Below, piece by piece: positions 8,281-16,306 of a DNA stretch of 64,000 bases (position 1 is the first letter of the stretch; every line of letters begins with the position of its first letter). A program made the translations under genes and the position numbers. This stretch comes from Streptomyces seoulensis (GTDB lineage Bacteria; Actinomycetota; Actinomycetes; Streptomycetales; Streptomycetaceae), in the NCBI RefSeq assembly GCF_022846655.1, contig NZ_AP025667.1, positions 347,001 to 411,000 of the forward strand, given 5' to 3'. Below the pieces are notes generated by a model that saw nothing but the letters and a program-made list of their open reading frames with translations, was not told where the DNA came from and searched no databases.

Positions 8281-9102
8281 CTAGCCGCTGTTGCGGTAGC
8301 GCCCTGGTGTGACCCCCACCAACTTCTTGAAGTGCCGGTTCAGATGCGCCTGGTCGTAGAACCCGGTGGCAGCCGCCACCTCGCCCGGCGCGAGCCCGTC
8401 CAGCAGCAGTCTCCTGGCCCGGCCGATCCTGCGCGAGGTCAGGTACCGGTGCGGGGCGATGCCGTACGCGGCGCTGAACGCCCGTACCAGGTGGGCGGGA
8501 TGGGCGTGCAGCAGCGCGGCCGCGTCCGTGAGGGTGAGCCCGTCGGTGAGGTGCTCGTCCAGGAGTTCGCGCAGCAGGCGTGCCAACGCCGGTTCGGCAC
8601 GCGGGGGTTCGGGGTCGCGGTGGCGCAGGTGGTCCCGCAGCCGCTCGCCGACCAGCACCAGCACGCTCTCCGCCGCCAGTTCCTCGCCCGGCATCGCCAG
8701 CGCCCGGTGCAACCGCCCCACGCGTGAGCGCAGTTCCGGGTCGCGCAGATCGGGCTCGTCCACGGCGGGGCCGATGAGGTCGTGGCTCAGCCGGCTGCCG
8801 TCCAGGTACAGCACCCGCTTGCGGAAGCCGTGCGGGGTGGCGGGGGAGCCATTGTGCGGGACGTGCGGCGGCAGCAGCGTGACCGTGTCGCGCGGGGTGC
8901 CGTGCTCATGCCGGTCGAGGTCGTACCGTACGGCGCCGTCGTCCACGATCAGCAGCGTCCAGGCGTCGTGGACGTGCATCGGGTACGCGTACTCGGTGAA
9001 CCGGGCGTGGAAGACCTCCACGACACCCGGTACGGACGGGCGCCACGCGGAGACTTCCGGCTGGTCGGCGGGCTGGTGAGCGGCCACGCAAGAAACGTAC
9101 AA
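8281..9102 (-). CDS. AraC-family transcriptional regulator
   Basis: 273 residues. N-terminal cupin-type sensing domain (about 25-110; YAYPMHVHDAWTLLIVDDG, LLPPHVPHNG) and a C-terminal double HTH AraC domain (about 175-270; LTDAAALLHAHPAHLVRAFSAAYG, ATGFYDQAHLNRHFKKLVGVTPGRYR). Divergent from the DUF2000 gene across only 35 bp, which suggests it controls that gene and perhaps the convergent MFS exporter. A GTG at 9084 is an alternative start. Ligand unknown. Confidence 0.9.
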   Translation of the reverse strand: MYVSCVAAHQPADQPEVSAWRPSVPGVVEVFHARFTEYAYPMHVHDAWTLLIVDDGAVRYDLDRHEHGTPRDTVTLLPPHVPHNGSPATPHGFRKRVLYLDGSRLSHDLIGPAVDEPDLRDPELRSRVGRLHRALAMPGEELAAESVLVLVGERLRDHLRHRDPEPPRAEPALARLLRELLDEHLTDGLTLTDAAALLHAHPAHLVRAFSAAYGIAPHRYLTSRRIGRARRLLLDGLAPGEVAAATGFYDQAHLNRHFKKLVGVTPGRYRNSG

Positions 9103-9137
9103 GACCCGGGCCGGGCGCGGTCGGCAGGCTCGGGTGC

Positions 9138-9563
9138 ATGAGTGAACAGCCCCTGCGTTTCGACACCAAGATCGCCGTGCTCCTCCGGGACGACCTCGCG
9201 CCCTGGCAGCGCCTCAATGTGACGTCGTTCCTGGTCAGCGGCCTGGGCAGTCAGGTACCCGAGGTGATCGGCGCTCCGTACGAGGATGCCGACGGGGTCG
9301 CCTACCTGCCGATGTTCCGCCAGCCGGTCCTGGTCTTCGAGGCCACGAAGGAGGTGCTGCGCGCGGCCCACACGCGCGTGCTGAGCCGTTCGCTGCCCCG
9401 CGCGGTGTTCACCGCCGACCTCTTCTCGACCGGCCACGACGCCGACAACCGGGCGGCCGTGCGGGCCGTACCCACCGCCGACCTGGATCTGGTCGGCCTG
9501 GCGGTGTACGGCCCGAAGAGCGGGGTGGACAAGGTGGTGAAGGGGGCGAGGATGCACCCGTAG
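9138..9563 (+). CDS. DUF2000 family protein
   Basis: 141 residues, soluble, matching DUF2000 (small alpha/beta proteins related to the PTH2 fold). It begins MSEQPLRFDTKIAVLL, with conserved RLNVTSFLVSGL and a YGPKSGVDKVVKG end. Function unknown; this family is often found beside AraC regulators, as here. Its stop lies 2 bp from the end of the convergent MFS gene, with no terminator between them. Confidence 0.85.
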   Translation: MSEQPLRFDTKIAVLLRDDLAPWQRLNVTSFLVSGLGSQVPEVIGAPYEDADGVAYLPMFRQPVLVFEATKEVLRAAHTRVLSRSLPRAVFTADLFSTGHDADNRAAVRAVPTADLDLVGLAVYGPKSGVDKVVKGARMHP

Positions 9564-9564
9564 G

Positions 9565-10830
9565 TCAGGCGGCCTTCTCGACGGAGGGGCGGGCCGGGGC
9601 CGTGACGGTGATCTCCGCCGCCTCCGCGGGCAGCCCCCGCATCAGCACCGCGTACCCGAGGCCCGCCGCCGTGCCGATGACCGCGCACGCGCCCCAGAGC
9701 CACTCCGCGCCGAAGTGGTCGATGACCGTGCCGGACATCAGCGGGGCGACGAGGGCGGCGACGGACCAGGAGAGGCTGTAGACGCCCTGGTAGCGGCCCC
9801 GGCCGTGGACGGGGGAGAGGCGGACGACGAGGCCGGTCTGGGTCGGGGCGTTGACGATCTCGGCGAGGGTCCACACGCAGACGGTGAGCGCGAAGACGCC
9901 GACCGACCCGGCGAAGGCGGTGAGCCCGAAGCCGTAACCCGCGAGCAGCGAGGAGATGACGAGCAGGCGGCGCGGGTCGCGGTGCTCGATGAAGCGGGTG
10001 ACCGGGATCTGCAGGGCGACGATCAGGACGCCGTTGACGGCGATGGCGGTGCCGTAGTCGGCGGGGGTGAACCCGGCCTGCCCCATGGCGACCGGCAGGC
10101 CGACCGAGCCCTGCATGAAGAGGAGTGCGACGAGGAAGGACAGGCCGACGACCGCCATGTAGCGCCGGTCGCGCAGCACCGTGCCCAGGCCGATCTCCGG
10201 CTCCCCGGCCTCCTTGGCGGCGGGCGCGGGCCGGGACTCGGGGATCTTGAGGAAGACCAGGATCGCGCAGGCCAGCGTCATCCCGGCCTCGATGAGGAAC
10301 CCGGCGAGATAGCTGAACTCGGCGATGAAGCCGGCGGCGACGGAGGAGACGGCGAAGCCGAGGTTGAGCGCCCAGTAGTTCAGCGAGAAGGCCCGGACCC
10401 GGTCCTCGGGCCGCACGATGTCGGCCATCATCGCCTGCACGGCGGGCCGGGAGGCGTTGGAGGCGGCGCCGACGAGGAAGGCGACGGCGGCGATGGCCAC
10501 GGGGTCGTGCATGAAGCCGAGCAGCGCGACGGAGAACGCGGTGCCGAGCTGGGCGATCAGCAGGGTGGGCCGTCGGCCGAGGCGGTCGGCCATCACCCCG
10601 CCGCCCAGCGAGGAGACGACCCCGCCGAGGCCGTGCAGGGCGGCGACGAGACCCGCGTAGGAGGCCGAGTAGCCGCGGTCGAGGGTGAGGTAGAGCGCCA
10701 TGAAGGTGGCGACGAAGGCGCCGAGCCGGTTGACCAGGGTGCTGGCCCACAGCCACCAGAAGGCGCGGGGGAGCCCGGAGACGGAGGACCGGGCGGCGGC
10801 GACCAGCCGGCTCGGTGCGGCGGTGGACAT
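9565..10830 (-). CDS. MFS transporter
   Basis: 421 residues with about 12 hydrophobic segments. The MFS signature GGVMADRLGRRPTLL lies in the loop between TM2 and TM3 and ADIVRPEDRVRAFSLNYWALNLG in TM5. It resembles proton-coupled drug/metabolite exporters (MdtH/YfcJ-like). Substrate not predictable. The long cytoplasmic loop (about 195-215) separates the two six-helix bundles. No nearby biosynthetic genes; the AraC gene 460 bp beyond its stop could be a partner. Confidence 0.9.
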   Translation of the reverse strand: MSTAAPSRLVAAARSSVSGLPRAFWWLWASTLVNRLGAFVATFMALYLTLDRGYSASYAGLVAALHGLGGVVSSLGGGVMADRLGRRPTLLIAQLGTAFSVALLGFMHDPVAIAAVAFLVGAASNASRPAVQAMMADIVRPEDRVRAFSLNYWALNLGFAVSSVAAGFIAEFSYLAGFLIEAGMTLACAILVFLKIPESRPAPAAKEAGEPEIGLGTVLRDRRYMAVVGLSFLVALLFMQGSVGLPVAMGQAGFTPADYGTAIAVNGVLIVALQIPVTRFIEHRDPRRLLVISSLLAGYGFGLTAFAGSVGVFALTVCVWTLAEIVNAPTQTGLVVRLSPVHGRGRYQGVYSLSWSVAALVAPLMSGTVIDHFGAEWLWGACAVIGTAAGLGYAVLMRGLPAEAAEITVTAPARPSVEKAA

Positions 10831-10970
10831 GGACGGGACCCCCCGGTAAGTGGCGCTTGCGGTATGCGGAACTTACTCGGACGGGGTCGTCGGAGGCCAC
10901 TCGATTAACAGAAGCCGTCAAGTGTCAGCGGCCGGACGACGCGCGGAAGGGGTGGATTACGCTCTGAGGC

Positions 10971-11732
10971 ATGGCCGACGCACCGTACAAGCTGATCCTC
11001 CTCCGCCACGGCGAGAGCGAGTGGAACGCGAAGAACCTGTTCACCGGCTGGGTGGACGTCAACCTCAACGAGAAGGGCGAGAAGGAGGCGGTCCGCGGTG
11101 GCGAGCTCCTGAAGGACGCCGATCTCCTGCCCGACGTGGTCCACACGTCGCTCCAGAAGCGCGCGATCCGCACGGCCCAGCTCTCGCTGGAGGCCGCGGA
11201 CCGCCACTGGATCCCGGTCAACCGGAGCTGGCGCCTCAACGAGCGCCACTACGGCGCGCTGCAGGGCAAGAACAAGGCGGAGACGCTGGCCGAGTTCGGC
11301 GAGGAGCAGTTCATGCTCTGGCGCCGCTCCTACGACACCCCGCCGCCGCCGCTCCCGCGCGACGCGGAGTACTCCCAGTACGACGACGCCCGCTACGCCG
11401 ACCTCCCGCCGGAGATCCGTCCCCAGACGGAGTGCCTCAAGGACGTCGTCGAGCGGATGCTCCCCTACTGGTACGACGACATCGTCCCCGACCTCCTCGA
11501 CGGCCGCACCGTCCTGGTCGCCGCCCACGGCAACTCGCTGCGCGCCCTGGTCAAGCACCTGGACGGCATCTCCGACGAGGACATCGCGGGCCTCAACATC
11601 CCGACCGGCATCCCGCTCTACTACGAGCTGGACGAGGACTTCAAGCCGGTCACGCCGGGCGGAAAGTACCTGGACCCGGACGCGGCCAAGGCCGCGATCG
11701 AGGCTGTGAAGAACCAGGGCAAGAAGAAGTAA
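10971..11732 (+). CDS. gpmA: 2,3-bisphosphoglycerate-dependent phosphoglycerate mutase
   Basis: 253 residues. Interconverts 3- and 2-phosphoglycerate in glycolysis. Shows the family motif [18 protein letters not shown] with the phospho-histidine (His16), the R-rich [13 protein letters not shown], the catalytic [12 protein letters not shown], and the second histidine in [15 protein letters not shown]. Normal length. Only TGAGG stands directly before the ATG, and a TACGCT -10-like element lies close by (10956-10961), so the mRNA leader may be very short. Followed by a strong terminator. Confidence 0.96.
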   Translation: MADAPYKLILLRHGESEWNAKNLFTGWVDVNLNEKGEKEAVRGGELLKDADLLPDVVHTSLQKRAIRTAQLSLEAADRHWIPVNRSWRLNERHYGALQGKNKAETLAEFGEEQFMLWRRSYDTPPPPLPRDAEYSQYDDARYADLPPEIRPQTECLKDVVERMLPYWYDDIVPDLLDGRTVLVAAHGNSLRALVKHLDGISDEDIAGLNIPTGIPLYYELDEDFKPVTPGGKYLDPDAAKAAIEAVKNQGKKK

Positions 11733-11743
11733 GCACGCACGAT

Positions 11744-11784
11744 CAAGCCCCCTGCCTGCGGGTTCTCCGTTGGCAGGGGGCTTG
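11744..11784 (+). terminator. Rho-independent terminator after gpmA
   Basis: CAAGCCCCCTGCC pairs with GGCAGGGGGCTTG (13 bp), followed by TTGTTG; it begins 12 bases after the gpmA stop. Confidence 0.9.
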
Positions 11785-11902
11785 TTGTTGCGCCGGGGCC
11801 GCCGCTGGGCCGTGGCGCTTAGAGCTCGAAGCACGATCATGATCGGGCCTTCTTGAGTCGTCTTCAGCAGATGAGGCTGCAGGCGAGGGAAACGGAGGCG
11901 TC

Positions 11903-12079
11903 GTGGAGTTCAGGCCGCCGTTCCCGGCGGACTGCGAGGCGTGTGAAGTGGCGGACGTGCCCGCGGCTGAGGTGGTCCGGATCCTGGTGGAGATCCTGAC
12001 CAGCAATTCGGAGGATGTGGAGATGGCCCGGCCGGTGGTGCGGGCGGTCATGGAGGAGCTGCGGGCCCGGCAGCAGTAG
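11903..12079 (+). CDS. Small acidic hypothetical protein (58 aa)
   Basis: GTG start with GGAGG 4 bases upstream, 58 codons, stop TAG at 12077. The protein has an N-terminal CEAC pair and a helical amphipathic remainder (EVVRILVEILTSN, VVRAVMEELRARQ). Codon use is typical of Streptomyces and a clean hairpin terminator follows, so it is probably a real gene. No family recognised; the helices would suit a protein-protein contact role. It marks the left edge of an accessory interval. Confidence 0.6.
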   Translation: MEFRPPFPADCEACEVADVPAAEVVRILVEILTSNSEDVEMARPVVRAVMEELRARQQ

Positions 12080-12090
12080 GCACAAACTGC

Positions 12091-12123
12091 AGCGCCCCCG
12101 CCGACTGCCACGGCGGGGGCGCT
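12091..12123 (+). terminator. Terminator after small protein gene
   Basis: AGCGCCCCCGCCG and CGGCGGGGGCGCT form a 13-bp perfect stem with a 7-nt loop, 12 bases past the small ORF. Confidence 0.85.
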
Positions 12124-12195
12124 CGGGTGTCCGGGGGTGGTCAGTGAGCTTTTTCCAACCTGTCGGGCGGGACAGGCAGTTGGGCTGACAGACGG

Positions 12196-12390
12196 GTGAA
12201 GCCCCTGGTAGAGGGTTTTCGACCAAGAAATCCGTCTCCACCAGAGGCTTCGTGCTGCGCCCTCGTCGAGCAGGCCATGGCCACCCTCAAGTCCTGGCTG
12301 CTCCTTCGCAGGCTCCGGAGCTCGACCACCCGGATCACCTGCCTCGTCCAGGCCGTCCGCACCCTGCATTTGGCCGGCTCAGCCCGATGA
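12196..12390 (+). pseudogene. Transposase C-terminal remnant (IS5/DDE_Tnp_4-like)
   Basis: The open frame carries VEQAMATLKSWLLLRRL and STTRITCLVQAVRTLHLA, which match the end of DDE transposases of the IS5/HARBI1-like group in streptomycetes. The N-terminal and catalytic DDE parts are absent, so only the tail of an insertion sequence remains. The sequence just beyond (GATGGAAAAGCCTCA) may be the old element end. It lies directly next to the toxin-immunity-like pair and supports past horizontal acquisition. Confidence 0.65.
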
Positions 12391-12408
12391 TGGAAAAGCC
12401 TCACTCTC

Positions 12409-12738
12409 TCAGTCCAGTCTTTTCCCCATGCGCGCTGAGAACTTCTCCGTGTCCTTTGTGTGCCACCACTCGAACAGGTGGGTTCGCACAAGCATCCCGA
12501 GGTAATTCAGGCTCTCTTCGGAGAGGTCTCCGCTCACCAAACTTGCTTCATGACCCTGGTAGTCAAGTGAGACTTCCCAGAGTTGCCCTGAGACGCTGAC
12601 CCGGATTTCCAGAAGCAATTTAGGGAAGACAGACGTCACCTTCACCTCAAGGACTTCAAGAGAGGTTCCTCCTCCCTCGCTCTGCAGTCCTGAAAGTCTT
12701 TGGGCGAGTGCTTCCCTTACTTGCTCCGGGGTGGCCAT
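12409..12738 (-). CDS. Small cytosolic protein, candidate immunity protein
   Basis: 109 residues from the ATG at 12738. The ribosome site GAGAGG overlaps the stop codon of the upstream secreted gene (12749-12751), so translation is coupled. No signal peptide; moderately acidic, with beta-strand-like VLEVKVTSVFPKLLLEIRVSVSGQLWEVSLDY and helical ESLNYLGMLVRTHLFEWW. Codon use includes AAA, TTG and CTT, unlike its neighbours. The size, location directly after an exported small protein and tight coupling suit an immunity protein. No family recognised with certainty. Confidence 0.6.
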   Translation of the reverse strand: MATPEQVREALAQRLSGLQSEGGGTSLEVLEVKVTSVFPKLLLEIRVSVSGQLWEVSLDYQGHEASLVSGDLSEESLNYLGMLVRTHLFEWWHTKDTEKFSARMGKRLD

Positions 12739-12748
12739 ATGGGTCCTC

Positions 12749-13264
12749 TCAGCACTTTGCCTCTGCACTCGCTGACGCTGCAGCTACGGCCGGGGTTGTG
12801 TACTCTACCGTGGCCGTGATGATCCCCTGGGGCGTCAGACCGCCCGGCATCCCTCCAAGGGGGCCCTTGTTGACGACCACCTTGAAGTTCTTCCTCGGCG
12901 GCTTCGAGGAGCAACCAGTGCCGACCTTGTATCGGTAGTACACCCCGGCGGTCCTCTCGTAGCCGTTGAAGAGTGTGTCACTGATCTTGTTCTTGAAGCT
13001 GGTGCTCCAGCGTCCACGCTCAACTATGTGCTTGTAGCCCCAAGTTTTCGTTCCGCAGCGCAGAGGCATCTTGCTCGGGCCGATGTAGAAGGTATAGGCG
13101 ACCTTGGAGTAGTGCTGCGACTTGCAGGGGTTTGACGCGCTCACCGTGGCTGCTGCGGGCACCTCGGTGGATGCATTCGCGGGTACAGGTGCGGTTAGCA
13201 GGGCAGCGGCCCCCGCTGCCGCGATGAACGTCGCGGTGGACCTGCGTAAATACGTAGCACGCAC
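12749..13264 (-). CDS. Small secreted protein, candidate standalone toxin (BECR-like)
   Basis: 171 residues from GTG 13264 (an ATG at 13324 would add 20 acidic residues before the signal peptide). Basic LRR then a hydrophobic core, cleavage after PANA. The mature part has CGTKTWGYKHIVERGRW, a pattern (GYKHI..R) seen in secreted toxin domains of the Barnase-EndoU-ColicinE5/D-RelE group, then KNFKVVVNKG and GIITATVEY as terminal strands. Four Cys may form disulfides. Leu6 is encoded by TTA (13247-13249), which in Streptomyces needs the bldA tRNA. Family assignment is by eye only; the secreted location is well supported. Confidence 0.55.
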   Translation of the reverse strand: MRATYLRRSTATFIAAAGAAALLTAPVPANASTEVPAAATVSASNPCKSQHYSKVAYTFYIGPSKMPLRCGTKTWGYKHIVERGRWSTSFKNKISDTLFNGYERTAGVYYRYKVGTGCSSKPPRKNFKVVVNKGPLGGMPGGLTPQGIITATVEYTTPAVAAASASAEAKC

Positions 13265-13533
13265 GTCTTCTCTTTTCGTTGCCGGATGCTTCTGTATGTC
13301 TTCTGTGTCGGGGATGTCAACCATTCCCTACAGAGCTGGAACCCCCGGAAGCCGACCGCGCGTCAGCGACCCTAGCCACCGGCACTGACAACGGGGGCCC
13401 GCCTCCCAAGAGCCCCCGAGGGATCCCCGCGTGCGCTCCAGGACGTGAAGTCGCCGGTCGCGCGCCCTGCCCCGCGCCTGCTGATTCGCGCACGCTGGAC
13501 GGCGGAAACGGAGCGGATCGCCGGGGGTGGGTC

Positions 13534-13701
13534 GTGGGTGAGTGGAGGCAGGGAAAGTGCGGTTGGCCGAAGAAGGGCGGCGGTAGTTGTGGGAACAAGA
13601 CGATGAAGGGCACCTCGCGGTGCTACCGCCACCAAGGTGACTGGACCAAGCGGGGACAGGCAGAGCTGAAGAAGTCGGCGGGGAAGCGCCGTAAGAGGTG
13701 A
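13534..13701 (+). CDS. Small basic zinc-finger-like protein (55 aa)
   Basis: GTG start 13534 with a G-rich ribosome site. The 55-residue product contains C-x9-C-x10-C-x2-H (KCGWPKK..., RCYRH), similar to the C..C..RC..H zinc motif of many small phage and plasmid-type proteins, then a Lys/Arg-rich tail (KKSAGKRRKR). Zinc binding and nucleic-acid contact are inference. Third-codon GC is lower than in core genes, consistent with the accessory nature of this interval. Confidence 0.55.
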   Translation: MGEWRQGKCGWPKKGGGSCGNKTMKGTSRCYRHQGDWTKRGQAELKKSAGKRRKR

Positions 13702-13871
13702 GTCCTCGTAACTGAGGTCGGCGCTCCGGAGGGGAAGTCGAGCCCCGGCCCGGCCCTCAGGACGTCTCGCGGTGCCGCGGAGGCAGACGCCCCGCCGCGG
13801 CGAAAGTGTGCGGCAGCATGGGTGGCCGGGAAGGCCCACGCGGGGCTCCGCACACTCGATGACGGGACGTC

Positions 13872-15056
13872 ATGAACCACCCACAGCCCAGCGGCAGCGC
13901 CTGGCGCCGCCCCATGGTCCCCCGCCTCAGCGGCGAGCGGCACCGGACCGCCACCGTTCTCGAGCTCTTCTTCGACCTCTGCTTCGTCACGGCCGTGGCC
14001 CAGACCGCCGCGGCCTTCGAGCATGAGATGGCGGCCGGGAAGGTCGGGCACGGCGTGCTCGGGTACGCCCTCGTGTTCTTCGCCATCTGGTGGGCCTGGA
14101 TGAACTTCACCTGGTTCGCCTCGGCCTACGACACCGACGACGTGCCGTACCGCCTGCTCACCCTGCTCCAGATCGCCGGCGCGCTCGTGCTGGCGGCGGG
14201 CGCGTCGAAGGCGCTGGAGCATTACGACTTCACGGTCATCACCTACGGGTACGTCGTGATGCGCCTGGCCATGGTGAGCCAGTGGCTGCGCGCCGCCCGC
14301 AGCGACCCCGAACACCGGCGGACCTGCCTGCGGTACGCGGTCGGCATCCTCGTCGTGCAGATCGGCTGGGTCGTACGGCTGGCGTTGCCGGACGACGCCG
14401 GGCTGCCGGCCTTCTTCGTCCTCGTCGTCGCCGAACTCGCCGTCCCCGCCTGGGCGGAGCGCGCCGGGCAGACCACCTGGCATCCGCACCACATCGCCGA
14501 GCGGTACGGCCTGTTCACCCTGATCGTCCTCGGCGAGTCCATCACCGCCGCCACGGCCACCGTACGGGCCGCCCTCGACACCGAGGTCTCCCTCGGCGAC
14601 ATCGCCCCGCTGGCCGTCGGCGGCATCCTCACCGTCTTCGCCATGTGGTGGCTGTACTTCACCCAGAGCGCGGCCGACAAGCTCAACTCCCTGAACACGG
14701 CGCTCCGCTGGGGCTACGGGCACTACTTCGTCTTCGCCTCCGCAGCGGCCGTCGGGGCCGGGCTCGCGGTCGAGATCGCGTACCTCACGGGGCACGCGCA
14801 CCTCGGCAGACCGACGGTCGCGGCGGCGTACACGGTGCCGGTCGCGCTGTATGTCGCCGTCCTGCGGCTGCTTCACCGCGGGGCGGCCAGGCCCGATGCG
14901 CAGGACGCCGTCTGGGCCGTGGGCATCCTCGCCGTCCTCGCGGTCACCTTCACCCCGAGCCCGGTACTGGCCACCGGCTGCGTCGCCTCGGCCCTGGTGG
15001 CGGCCGTCGTCACGATGACGCACCGCGCCCGGAAGCCGATCCCGCAGGCGGGGTGA
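13872..15056 (+). CDS. Low temperature requirement protein A (LtrA) family membrane protein
   Basis: 394 residues with about 10-11 hydrophobic segments. Begins with a soluble basic stretch, then the LtrA signature ELFFDLCFVTAVAQTA and WAWMNFTWFASAYDTDD; later HIAERYGLFTLIVLGESI is also typical. Integral membrane protein; the family name comes from a Listeria cold-growth mutant and the biochemical function is unknown. The gene stands alone between the accessory interval and the nickel-protein region. Confidence 0.9.
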   Translation: MNHPQPSGSAWRRPMVPRLSGERHRTATVLELFFDLCFVTAVAQTAAAFEHEMAAGKVGHGVLGYALVFFAIWWAWMNFTWFASAYDTDDVPYRLLTLLQIAGALVLAAGASKALEHYDFTVITYGYVVMRLAMVSQWLRAARSDPEHRRTCLRYAVGILVVQIGWVVRLALPDDAGLPAFFVLVVAELAVPAWAERAGQTTWHPHHIAERYGLFTLIVLGESITAATATVRAALDTEVSLGDIAPLAVGGILTVFAMWWLYFTQSAADKLNSLNTALRWGYGHYFVFASAAAVGAGLAVEIAYLTGHAHLGRPTVAAAYTVPVALYVAVLRLLHRGAARPDAQDAVWAVGILAVLAVTFTPSPVLATGCVASALVAAVVTMTHRARKPIPQAG

Positions 15057-15138
15057 GCTGGGTCGCTCCGGCCGGGCGGCAAACACCGGCTCGCGCGGGG
15101 CCGTGCGGGGCAGGGCGGGCGCGCGATCCTGACGTCGG

Positions 15139-15387
15139 TCAGATGTGGAGCGGTACCGCGTGCACCTCGTCCGGTTTGTGTCCGGCGCGCTCGTGGATGC
15201 GCTGGACCGCCTCGGCCGACGGGGCCTCGGACAGGCAGTAGACCGTGCCGGACTCCGGGTCCGCCCAGGCGGCCTCGAAGTGCATGTCCTCGTCCTGCTC
15301 GATGTCGAGGTCGGCCTGGTGGGCCCGCGCCAGCTCGTCGGCCGTGATGCCTTCCATGCCGTGGTGGACGTCCATGAACTTGGTCAT
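15139..15387 (-). CDS. SCO4226-like nickel-binding protein (DUF4242)
   Basis: 82 residues, start ATG 15387 with AAGGAGG. Ferredoxin-like DUF4242 protein: MTKFMDVHHGMEGIT, then ADLDIEQDEDMHFEAAWADPESGTVYCLSEAPS and HERAGHKPDEVHAVPLHI. It corresponds to S. coelicolor SCO4226, characterised as a dimeric nickel-binding protein. The conserved His, Glu and Cys available for metal are present (VHHG, CLSEAPS). Downstream of, and same strand as, a Cys-rich mini-protein, but that gene has its own terminator. Confidence 0.88.
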   Translation of the reverse strand: MTKFMDVHHGMEGITADELARAHQADLDIEQDEDMHFEAAWADPESGTVYCLSEAPSAEAVQRIHERAGHKPDEVHAVPLHI

Positions 15388-15464
15388 GGTCACACCTCCT
15401 TGCGATGTCCCTCCCTCCATGCTGGGCCCGGACGTCCCCTCATGGCGACTCGTCCCGTCACGCC

Positions 15465-15493
15465 GAGGGGCCCCGGAGTCCCCGGGGCCCCTC
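15465..15493 (-). terminator. Terminator after Cys-rich mini-protein gene
   Basis: GAGGGGCCCCGG and CCGGGGCCCCTC form a 12-bp perfect stem with a 5-nt loop, 17 bases past the stop (15510) of the minus-strand mini-gene, separating it from the nickel-protein gene. Confidence 0.8.
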
Positions 15494-15509
15494 TCCACCG
15501 CCGTCGTCC

Positions 15510-15665
15510 TCAGCCGCACTGGCAGGGCGCGCCCTGCTGGCAGCCACAGCCGCAGCCCGAGCCGCAGCCGCAGGCGGCCACCAGCGGGAGGCTTCTGGGC
15601 CGGACGGCCTGGTCGGTGTCGCGGTCCTGGGTGGGGTCGGGCGTGGTGCTCGGGGATTCGGGCAT
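15510..15665 (-). CDS. Cys-rich mini-protein, metallothionein-like tail (51 aa)
   Basis: ATG at 15665 with a very strong GAGGAGG site 4 bases upstream. The first 30 residues are polar (PESPSTTPDPTQDRDTD); the last 20 are almost only Gly, Cys and Gln, with CGCGSGCGCGCQQ then CQCG, giving 7 Cys. Such clustering suggests thiolate metal binding. Its own terminator follows. It lies one gene from a nickel-binding protein. Alternatives are a Cys-rich storage peptide or a peptide precursor; no maturation genes are adjacent. Confidence 0.65.
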   Translation of the reverse strand: MPESPSTTPDPTQDRDTDQAVRPRSLPLVAACGCGSGCGCGCQQGAPCQCG

Positions 15666-15819
15666 GGCTCCTCCTCGACACGGGGGCCAGGTGCCCCCGC
15701 CCATTCCATGCCCGCTGCACTGGGCGCATCAACGGCGCACGGATGCGCCCGCACGCCCGACCCCACCACCGCAAGCCCCCTGCGCGCATGCTTCACGGCA
15801 CGGAAGGCGTCGGCCGCTC

Positions 15820-16215
15820 TCAGCAGTTCGCGCTGTACCGGACACACCCCGGTGTCGCGTGGCTCTTCTCCCAGTCGTGCTGCTCGGCCCCCAGTACGCC
15901 GCCCAGCAGAAGGGCGATCAGCAGGTGGGCGATCGCCGTCCAGCGGGCGCGGAAGACCGCCGCGAGGACGATCAGGACGACCACCACGATCCGCAGCACC
16001 TGCAGCCGGTCCATGAACGCGAGATGGGCCGCGTCGATCCGAGCCTGGTCGCCCTGCGCCGCCCATACCTCGAGGCCGACGCCGTATATCGCGTCCAGTA
16101 CCACCCAGGCGGTCTCCAGCAGGAACAGCGGAATCGCGAAGGCGAGGTCCACGCCCAGGCGTGTCCTGCGCGACCAGGGGAGCCGGCGTCTCGGAGCCGG
16201 AAGGGATTCGGTCAT
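15820..16215 (-). CDS. Small membrane protein, unknown function
   Basis: 131 residues from ATG 16215. Three hydrophobic segments: about 22-45 (LAFAIPLFLLETAWVVL), 70-90 (LQVLRIVVVVLIVLAAVF) and 92-110 (AIAHLLIALLLGGVLG), with a soluble Cys-containing C-terminus (HDWEKSHATPGCVRYSANC). Conserved among streptomycetes as far as I recognise the style, but I cannot name a family. No clear operon partner: phoU follows on the same strand only 600 bp upstream. Confidence 0.7.
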   Translation of the reverse strand: MTESLPAPRRRLPWSRRTRLGVDLAFAIPLFLLETAWVVLDAIYGVGLEVWAAQGDQARIDAAHLAFMDRLQVLRIVVVVLIVLAAVFRARWTAIAHLLIALLLGGVLGAEQHDWEKSHATPGCVRYSANC

Positions 16216-16306
16216 GCACGCAGGGTGCGGGGGGACGGGGGAGCCGCACATGAGTACGGGTACTCAACCCGTCCCCGGCGCCGCCGCCCCACCCCCGGAG
16301 GGCGTC

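Noticed and set aside
12141..12491. Minus-strand small open frames around the transposase remnant
   Set aside because: Codon bias is poor and the plus strand has recognisable transposase residues.
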